In this document: piece after piece, positions 15,650 through 20,314 of the stretch | Layout: every line of letters begins with the position of its first letter | How positions within the stretch are numbered: position 1 is the stretch's first letter | From: an uncultured Oribacterium sp. | GTDB lineage: Bacteria; Bacillota; Clostridia; Lachnospirales; Lachnospiraceae | NCBI GenBank assembly: GCA_938030845.1 | Contig: CALHIC010000447.1 | Coordinates: forward strand, 1 to 20,314 | Direction: 5' to 3' | Length of the DNA: 20,314 bases | Program-made: the position numbers and the translations under genes | The notes under the pieces: model-generated | The model's input: only the letters and a program-made list of their open reading frames with translations | Told to the model about the DNA's origin: nothing | The model's database searches: none

Positions 15650-17623
15650 ATGAAGAAAAAGAAACTGAAAGTACAAGTAGCTGCACTCGCCATGACAGGA
15701 GCCATTGCAGCTGCACCATTGACTGTAAGAGCGGAAGAAGCAAGCACGGCTGCACCGGTGACTTCAAGCACAAGCAGTACAGAAGCATCTGCCACTGCCG
15801 CAGCTCCTGCAGCAAGTACAGCGACAACTCCTGCAACAAGCACAGCAGCAACTAGTGCAACTGCCGGAACCAGCACAGCAACAAGCGGTGCCGGAAGCGG
15901 AACAGGCACCGGAACCGGCACAGCAACTACCGCCGGAACAGGAACGGCAACAAGCGGTGCAGGAAGCGCTGCAAGTACCGGAACAGCAGCAACAGCGACC
16001 ACGGAAGCGTCAGCCTCGACAGCTGCAGCTACCCCAGTTACGGTAGCAGAGGCACCGGCAGATCCTGCCACCACAGTTCCCAACAATGTGGATACTGTAG
16101 TGCCGGATAATAATAAGCAGGGAACGGATATTAAGGCGAATGCAAGTGCGAAGCTTGGTTTTTTCACTTTACCTTTAGCGGATATCAATGCATCCATTTC
16201 TGCAGAAGATGCCAAAGGGGATAAGACTATTGCTGAAAGTAATCCTAGATTAGAGGATAATAGTATTACTGCATTAAAAAACAAAGATGTGGTGATGCAG
16301 GGAGACCTTTCTATTGCCAAAGAGGATGGAGCTGAGACCTATGACAGTACCGCTTCCGCAGCCCATGATGTAAACAAGGAAGATAGCTATTCTTTGAAAG
16401 CTGACTTGGATGTTACAGCTGTCAATAATTCCATTAATGCCTCTGCGGATTTCATTCCGAATTCCAACGACATTTCCGTAAATAATATGGAAACAGGACT
16501 TCGTGCCACCTTCTCATTTGGCAATGACCTTGAGGGAAGCTTCCATACCCCTACAGATTTAGAAGATGCCAAGAAGCATTACGAGCTAAGCTCTGCTGAC
16601 GGAAGCCCGATGATTTACCGTATCAACTATGCAAATTCCAAGTTTGCAAAGGATAAAGTAAGCATCGCCATGGACTTGGATTTAACAAAGATGACTCCAT
16701 TGGTAAACCGTTATTCCTCAGCCGGAGCCAACTACAAAAATCTGTATGGAACAGATCCTGTTACCGGAAAAGAAAACCATATTGAGAACTATAATTATCC
16801 TGCAAGTGAATATAAAACACGTTATCAGACCAGTGTCTTTGGTAATTTAAAGGAGCTGATTAATAATTCTGCTAAGAAGATTCAGTTGGTGATGAAGGGG
16901 GTTAAGTTGAATTCCGCTTCCTCTAACCCAGTGGAAACAGAGACTGAAAAAAAGATACAGTTAATCATGAAGGGCATTAAGTTTAATGCGGCACATGGCA
17001 ATGTAGAAGAAACAGAAACCGCTACAGAAAAGACAACAACTGCAGAGGGAACTATTCGGGGAACCTTAGTAGGATATATGAAGGCGGATGTGAGTTACAG
17101 CATTTTTGCGAGTGGTAATGCATCCTATGTTTGGGGAGCTATTCAGAATGATGCCGGCAGAGATAGTGTAACAGGTCAGAACAATGATAAGGTAAACCTT
17201 ACCGTGAAGTTCACTACCACAGAAAAGAAGGAAAAGCCGGTTCAACCTGAGGAGCCGACACAGCCTGTTACCCCAGTAGCACCAAGTAATGGCGGAGGAA
17301 GCACCCCAAGTCTTGCTCCTGCAAGACCAAGCTCTTCCGCACCTTCCAATCCGGGAACCGTTTTGGGAGAAAGCCGTCCAACAGCTTCTACACCAAGCGG
17401 TGAAGCTTTAGGAGAAAATCGTGAAACTCCTGTAGCGGAAACCGCTGAGAAAAAGCAGGGAGCTGTATTGGGAGAGTCTCGCCCAAGCGTAAAGGGCGTA
17501 TCCGACCGTGCAACCGTAGCTACCGGAGATTACAACTTCACAGGACTTTGGGCTTCCCTTTTCGGAATCTCCTTAGCGGCATTGGCAGGATTTGTGGTTC
17601 TTCAGAAGAAAAAAGAAAATTAA
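15650..17623 (+). CDS. Surface protein 1: signal peptide, Ala/Thr-rich stalk, unknown core, C-terminal anchor
   Basis: A secreted, probably wall-anchored protein of 657 residues. The signal peptide ends near VRA (residue 28). Residues about 29-120 are almost only Ala, Thr, Ser, Gly and Pro. A core of roughly 370 residues follows (from PNNVDTVVPD to KVNLTVKFTT); I do not recognise it, and its alternating polar/hydrophobic pattern suggests beta-strands. It contains an internal duplication (KKIQLVMKG and KKIQLIMKG, 75 bases apart). A Pro/Gly/Ser linker then carries VLGESRP, ALGENRE and VLGESRP. The C-terminus has VATGD, a hydrophobic helix (WASLFGISLAALAGFVVL) and a KKK tail, the layout of a sortase signal but without LPXTG. 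An ATG at 15644 is also in frame; 15650 is preferred because AAGGGAG lies 7 bases upstream of it. A paralogue follows in tandem. An adhesin or wall-coat role is plausible inference only. Confidence 0.8.
   Translation: MKKKKLKVQVAALAMTGAIAAAPLTVRAEEASTAAPVTSSTSSTEASATAAAPAASTATTPATSTAATSATAGTSTATSGAGSGTGTGTGTATTAGTGTATSGAGSAASTGTAATATTEASASTAAATPVTVAEAPADPATTVPNNVDTVVPDNNKQGTDIKANASAKLGFFTLPLADINASISAEDAKGDKTIAESNPRLEDNSITALKNKDVVMQGDLSIAKEDGAETYDSTASAAHDVNKEDSYSLKADLDVTAVNNSINASADFIPNSNDISVNNMETGLRATFSFGNDLEGSFHTPTDLEDAKKHYELSSADGSPMIYRINYANSKFAKDKVSIAMDLDLTKMTPLVNRYSSAGANYKNLYGTDPVTGKENHIENYNYPASEYKTRYQTSVFGNLKELINNSAKKIQLVMKGVKLNSASSNPVETETEKKIQLIMKGIKFNAAHGNVEETETATEKTTTAEGTIRGTLVGYMKADVSYSIFASGNASYVWGAIQNDAGRDSVTGQNNDKVNLTVKFTTTEKKEKPVQPEEPTQPVTPVAPSNGGGSTPSLAPARPSSSAPSNPGTVLGESRPTASTPSGEALGENRETPVAETAEKKQGAVLGESRPSVKGVSDRATVATGDYNFTGLWASLFGISLAALAGFVVLQKKKEN
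16874..17029 (+). repeat. Internal duplication within surface protein 1
   Basis: Codons at 16874-16948 (KKIQLVMKGVKLNSASSN then ETETE) and 16949-17029 (KKIQLIMKGIKFNAAHGN then ETETATE) encode similar segments of 25 and 27 residues. Nucleotides have diverged more than the residues. The paralogue at 17954-19894 has only one copy (QKIQLVMKGLKINATASN), so the duplication arose, or was lost, after the two genes separated. Confidence 0.85.
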
Positions 17624-17702
17624 TATGCCGATAATCATTTTTTCTGTATTTAGTGTATATTACTGTTAATACGGAAAAGCAAAAATATTATCAAAGGAAT
17701 AC

Positions 17703-17753
17703 TAAACCGTTGTAGAACATGAAAAATAAACCGTTCTGCAACGGTTTATTTTT
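17703..17753 (+). terminator. Intrinsic terminator after surface protein gene 1
   Basis: A 16-base stem with one mismatch, TAAACCGTTG-AGAAC (17703-17718) with GTTCT-CAACGGTTTA (17733-17748), followed by TTTTTG. The loop is 14 bases. It separates the two paralogous genes into distinct transcription units. Confidence 0.9.
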
Positions 17754-17765
17754 GTGAATTAAGAT

Positions 17766-17794
17766 TTGACTTATTTATACTTTTTTCTTAGTAT
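17766..17794 (+). promoter_or_regulatory. Probable promoter of surface protein gene 2
   Basis: TTGACT (17766-17771), a 17-base spacer and TAGTAT (17789-17794). The surrounding TTTATACTTTTTTCTTAGTA block recurs downstream of the gene at about 19997-20015. The expected leader is about 150 bases. Confidence 0.65.
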
Positions 17795-17814
17795 AGTGCT
17801 TATAGTTATTTTAA

Positions 17815-17905
17815 TTTTTTAAAGCAAAAACAGGAGAAATAGAACAACATGATCAGTAGCTTTGTACAAATTTCTTCTGTTTTTTCCTGTAAGTGCTTTA
17901 AAAAA
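17815..17905 (+). promoter_or_regulatory. Long hairpin in the leader of surface protein gene 2
   Basis: Perfect 12-base arms TTTTTTAAAGCA (17815-17826) and TGCTTTAAAAAA (17894-17905), then, across a 3/3 internal loop, ACAGGA (17830-17835) with TCCTGT (17885-17890), continuing imperfectly through GAAATAGAA and TTCTGTTTT. The right arm ends in A, not T, so it is not a plus-strand terminator. A second small hairpin GAAAAG/CTTTTC (17913-17933) sits just before the ribosome binding site. The stem could stabilise the mRNA or control translation. Confidence 0.7.
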
Positions 17906-17953
17906 GACAGATGAAAAGTTGAAAAAGCTTTTCTAAACACAGGGAGAATGAGA

Positions 17954-19894
17954 ATGAAGAAGAAAAACTTAAAAGTACAGGTAGCTGCATTGGCTATGAC
18001 AGGAGTAATGGTTGCAATTCCTATGAATGCCAGAGCTGAGGAAGCAAATCCTGCTACAGCTGCTTCAGCGGCAACGTCAGGAACAACGGAAGCAGCGACA
18101 GGATCGACGGCAGCAACAGCTGTAGAAACTGCAACAGGGGTTACAACAGGAGCAGCGGCAGAAACGGTAACAGGAGCGACAGCAGGGGGAGCGACAGAAA
18201 CTGCAACAGGAGTAGTGGCAGAAGCAGCAACAGGGGCGACAGCAGCAACAGGCACAGCCGTAGGAGCGGGAACAACCAGCGGGGGAGAAGAGTCAGTTGT
18301 TACAGTAGAAGAAGCTGCAGTGGATCCCGGTACTACCGCACCGAACAATGTGAATACTGTGGTGTCGGACGATCAAAAACAGGGAACGGACATTTCTACG
18401 CATGTAGATATTACCCGCGGAGGGGCAGCTAGACCTGTGATTCACGTAGATACCACTGTGACAGCAGAAGAGGCCAAGGGAGAGAAGACCATTGCGGAAA
18501 GTCACCCGGGAGTAGAAAATAACGTTATCACCGGTCTGAAGAACAAGAATGTGGTTCTTCAAGGGGATCTCTCCATTAAAAAGGATGAAAGTACAGAAGC
18601 CTATGATAGTACCAATACTGCAGCACATCCGGTGAATAAGGAAGATAGCTATTCTCTGAAGGCGGATTTGGATGTGTCTTCCGTTACCAACGCTATAAAT
18701 GCATCTGCCGGAATTATACCGGGGTCAAATGATATTTTTGTAAACAATTTAGAGACAGGCCTTCGCTCCACATTTACTTTGGGAGATGACCTGGAGGGAA
18801 GCTTCCATCTCCCAACGGACTTAGAGGATGCCAAGAAGCATTATGAGCTAAGCTCTGCGGATGGAAATCCTATGATTTATCGCATTAATTATGGAAAATC
18901 TTTCTTCTCCAAGAAGAAGGTGAGCCTTGTTATGGATTTGGATTTAACCCAGATGAAGCCATTGGCGAAGCAAGGCTCCGATGAAAATGCGGCTAACGAA
19001 AGAATCTACGGCAAAGATCCGGTTACCGGAAAACCGTATCCTATTGAAAACTTTAATCCCTCTCCTGCTACGGGAAGGCATGCAAGTACCAGCGTTTTTG
19101 GAAATTTGCAGGAGCTTATTAACAATTCTGCCCAAAAGATTCAGCTGGTAATGAAAGGATTAAAAATCAATGCCACCGCTTCCAATAGAGTAGAAACGGA
19201 AACGGAGACAGAAAAGAACATTAGCACAGAGGGAAGTATTGCCGGAACTTTAGTGGGATATATGAAGTCTGATTTATGGTATGTTTTTGCTTCCGGTAAT
19301 ACCTCCTATGTTTGGGGGGCAGTGCAAAATGATGCCGGAAGAGATAAGGTGACCGGTCAAGGAAATGACAAGGTTTTTCTTACCGTAAAAATGAACACTG
19401 TGGAGCCGAAGAGCAATCCGGTGCAGCCCGTAAATCCTGTACAACCGGTAAATCCCGTTAACCCGGAGCAGCCCGCACAGCCTGTAATTCCCGTAACTCC
19501 CGAAACCCCTGCTGCTCCGGCTACTCCTACGAATCCTAGTATTGGCGGATCAAGCAATGGTGGCGGTGGAAGGATCAGTTCAAGAGTAACTGTAAGCACT
19601 GTCAGCAATGCACCTTCCAATCCCGGAATCGTATTGGGAGAAAGTCGACCCACAGCTTCTACCCCTGCAGGTGAAGTTTTAGGAGAGAACCGTGTGGCTC
19701 CCGTAGCGGAAACCGTTGAGAAAAAGCAGGGAACTGTATTGGGAGAATCTCGTCCAAGTGTAAAAGGCGTATCCGACCGAGCATCCGTAGCCACCGGAGA
19801 TTATAACTTCACAGGACTTTGGGCATCCCTTTTCGGAATCTCCTTAGCATCCTTGGCAGGCTTTGTAGTTCTGAAAAAGAAAGAGCAGCAGTAA
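17954..19894 (+). CDS. Surface protein 2: paralogue of surface protein 1
   Basis: A secreted, probably wall-anchored protein of 646 residues with the same order of parts as its upstream neighbour. The signal peptide ends near ARA (residue 28). An Ala/Thr/Gly-rich stretch with repeated E(T/A)(A/V)TG units covers about residues 29-115. The core, from PNNVNTVVSD to KVFLTVKMNT, is closely similar to paralogue 1 (shared KEDSYSLKADLDV, DLEDAKKHYELSSADG and SYVWGA.QNDAGRD). The Pro-rich linker here is longer, with PVNPVQPVNPV repeats, then VLGESRP, VLGENRV and VLGESRP. The end is VATGD, a hydrophobic helix and KKKEQQ. ATGs lie at 17948 and 17954; AGGGAG (17941-17946) is one base before the first and 7 before the second, so 17954 is preferred. 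I recognise no family for the core. Confidence 0.8.
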   Translation: MKKKNLKVQVAALAMTGVMVAIPMNARAEEANPATAASAATSGTTEAATGSTAATAVETATGVTTGAAAETVTGATAGGATETATGVVAEAATGATAATGTAVGAGTTSGGEESVVTVEEAAVDPGTTAPNNVNTVVSDDQKQGTDISTHVDITRGGAARPVIHVDTTVTAEEAKGEKTIAESHPGVENNVITGLKNKNVVLQGDLSIKKDESTEAYDSTNTAAHPVNKEDSYSLKADLDVSSVTNAINASAGIIPGSNDIFVNNLETGLRSTFTLGDDLEGSFHLPTDLEDAKKHYELSSADGNPMIYRINYGKSFFSKKKVSLVMDLDLTQMKPLAKQGSDENAANERIYGKDPVTGKPYPIENFNPSPATGRHASTSVFGNLQELINNSAQKIQLVMKGLKINATASNRVETETETEKNISTEGSIAGTLVGYMKSDLWYVFASGNTSYVWGAVQNDAGRDKVTGQGNDKVFLTVKMNTVEPKSNPVQPVNPVQPVNPVNPEQPAQPVIPVTPETPAAPATPTNPSIGGSSNGGGGRISSRVTVSTVSNAPSNPGIVLGESRPTASTPAGEVLGENRVAPVAETVEKKQGTVLGESRPSVKGVSDRASVATGDYNFTGLWASLFGISLASLAGFVVLKKKEQQ

Positions 19895-19934
19895 ATATCA
19901 AGCCGAAAAATATATAAAACAGCAATAAATGATT

Positions 19935-19978
19935 ACCGTAGTAGAGCAGGTAAAGTGCCGGTTCTACTATGGTTTTTT
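19935..19978 (+). terminator. Intrinsic terminator after surface protein gene 2
   Basis: Arms ACCGTAGTAGA (19935-19945) and TCTACTATGGT (19963-19973), one G-T pairing, followed by six T. It ends the second surface-protein unit. Confidence 0.88.
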
Positions 19979-20021
19979 GAATTCAGCTGTACCTTCTTTA
20001 TATTTTTTCTTAGTAAAAGTG
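19979..20021 (+). promoter_or_regulatory. Third copy of the surface-gene promoter-like module
   Basis: This stretch aligns with the region before surface gene 2 (from GAATT at 17756): both contain a TTTATA(C)TTTTTTCTTAGTA.AGTG block with the same upstream spacing to GAATT within one base. A clear -35/-10 pair is less obvious here. It suggests a third transcription unit reading rightward, or a duplicated remnant. Confidence 0.5.
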
Positions 20022-20159
20022 AAGGACTGTGAAATCTAAATAGACTGAAGCAATTGCGATATGGAGGTGTAATAGGGGGAATCCAAGTCTCCCGGTACTT
20101 ACCGAAAACTAGAGAAGCGAAAGACTGTGAAAAGCGATAGACTAGAGCGATTGCGGTAT
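20021..20159. repeat. 41-base imperfect direct repeat in the right-end intergenic region
   Basis: Copies at 20021-20062 and 20119-20159 share GA(A)(G/A)GACTGTGAAA, TAGACT, AGC(A/G)ATTGCG(A/G)TAT. Between them lies a small hairpin CGGTA/TACCG. The whole right-end stretch from 19895 to the edge (420 bases) has no ORF I believe in; it holds a terminator, the promoter-like module, these repeats and a hairpin at 20266-20287. Confidence 0.6.
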
Positions 20160-20265
20160 CTCCTGCTGCTGCATATGTTTTGCTTGAAGGTATCAACTTT
20201 GTATTTATTTTGGGGATAGAATCACTCCGGCAGATTTGGAATAACGAAAGCGGCAATACAAAATC

Positions 20266-20287
20266 CAGGCTGCCGATTGACAGCCTG
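20266..20287. other. Hairpin near the right edge
   Basis: A perfect 7-base inverted repeat CAGGCTG/CAGCCTG with an 8-base loop. On the minus strand it is followed by GATTTTGT, a weak T-run, so it may be the terminator of a minus-strand gene lying to the right; on the plus strand no T-run follows. Confidence 0.4.
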
Positions 20288-20314
20288 AATTCCGTATGAC
20301 AGAATCAAAAGATA

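Noticed and set aside
15556..16320. Long minus-strand ORF (254 codons) opposite surface gene 1
   Set aside because: It lies opposite the Ala/Thr-rich codon repeats, where stop codons are rare in all frames; its translation is only Val/Ala/Pro repeats and it has no convincing ribosome binding site.
17806..18348. Minus-strand ORF (180 codons) opposite the leader and stalk of surface gene 2
   Set aside because: Same artefact: Val/Ala/Pro-rich shadow of a low-complexity coding repeat, running on into the leader hairpin.
19933..20256. Minus-strand ORF (107 codons) in the right-end intergenic region
   Set aside because: It crosses the terminator and the direct repeats, has no clear ribosome binding site and shows no recognisable protein pattern.

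Overview
The window looks like chromosomal DNA of a low-to-mid GC Firmicute of class Clostridia, most likely a Lachnospiraceae member (an Oribacterium-like oral or gut anaerobe is a guess). The reasons are the clostridial gene order dxs-tlyA-nadK-argR-recN, strong AGGAGG-type ribosome binding sites, a DegV subfamily ending in a YAND-type motif, and surface proteins with a Gram-positive C-terminal anchor.

Layout. Bases 1-364 (minus strand) hold the 5' part of an AT-rich YcaO-like gene cut by the window edge. From 491 to 9647 there is a plus-strand run: dxs (isoprenoid precursors), tlyA (rRNA 2'-O-methyltransferase), nadK (NADP synthesis), argR (arginine regulator), recN (DNA repair), glgA (glycogen synthase), a divergent-PAP2/YuiD membrane protein, a PpiC-type foldase lipoprotein and a translationally coupled 30-residue acidic ORF. 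A bidirectional terminator (9701-9746) separates this run from convergent minus-strand genes: degV with a near-consensus sigma-A promoter, then a VWA-domain protein and a MoxR-type AAA+ ATPase that overlap by 4 bases. Divergent from moxR is cstA, a carbon-starvation family transporter, with its own terminator.

The right third carries two tandem paralogous cell-surface proteins of about 650 residues. Each has a signal peptide, an Ala/Thr/Gly-rich low-complexity stalk, a conserved core I do not recognise, a Pro-rich linker, three LGE(S/N)R motifs and a hydrophobic C-terminal anchor preceded by VATGD instead of LPXTG. Each gene has its own promoter, a long structured 5' leader and a terminator. 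A third copy of the promoter-like module and a 41-base direct repeat follow the second gene, so the family or its regulatory region may continue past the right edge.

Most of the window is ordinary housekeeping. The parts worth a second look are the surface-protein pair with its unusual anchor and structured leaders, the partial YcaO gene beside dxs, the MoxR/VWA pair with a non-canonical P-loop, and the small ORF behind the foldase. All functions are inferred from motifs read by eye; no searches were run.
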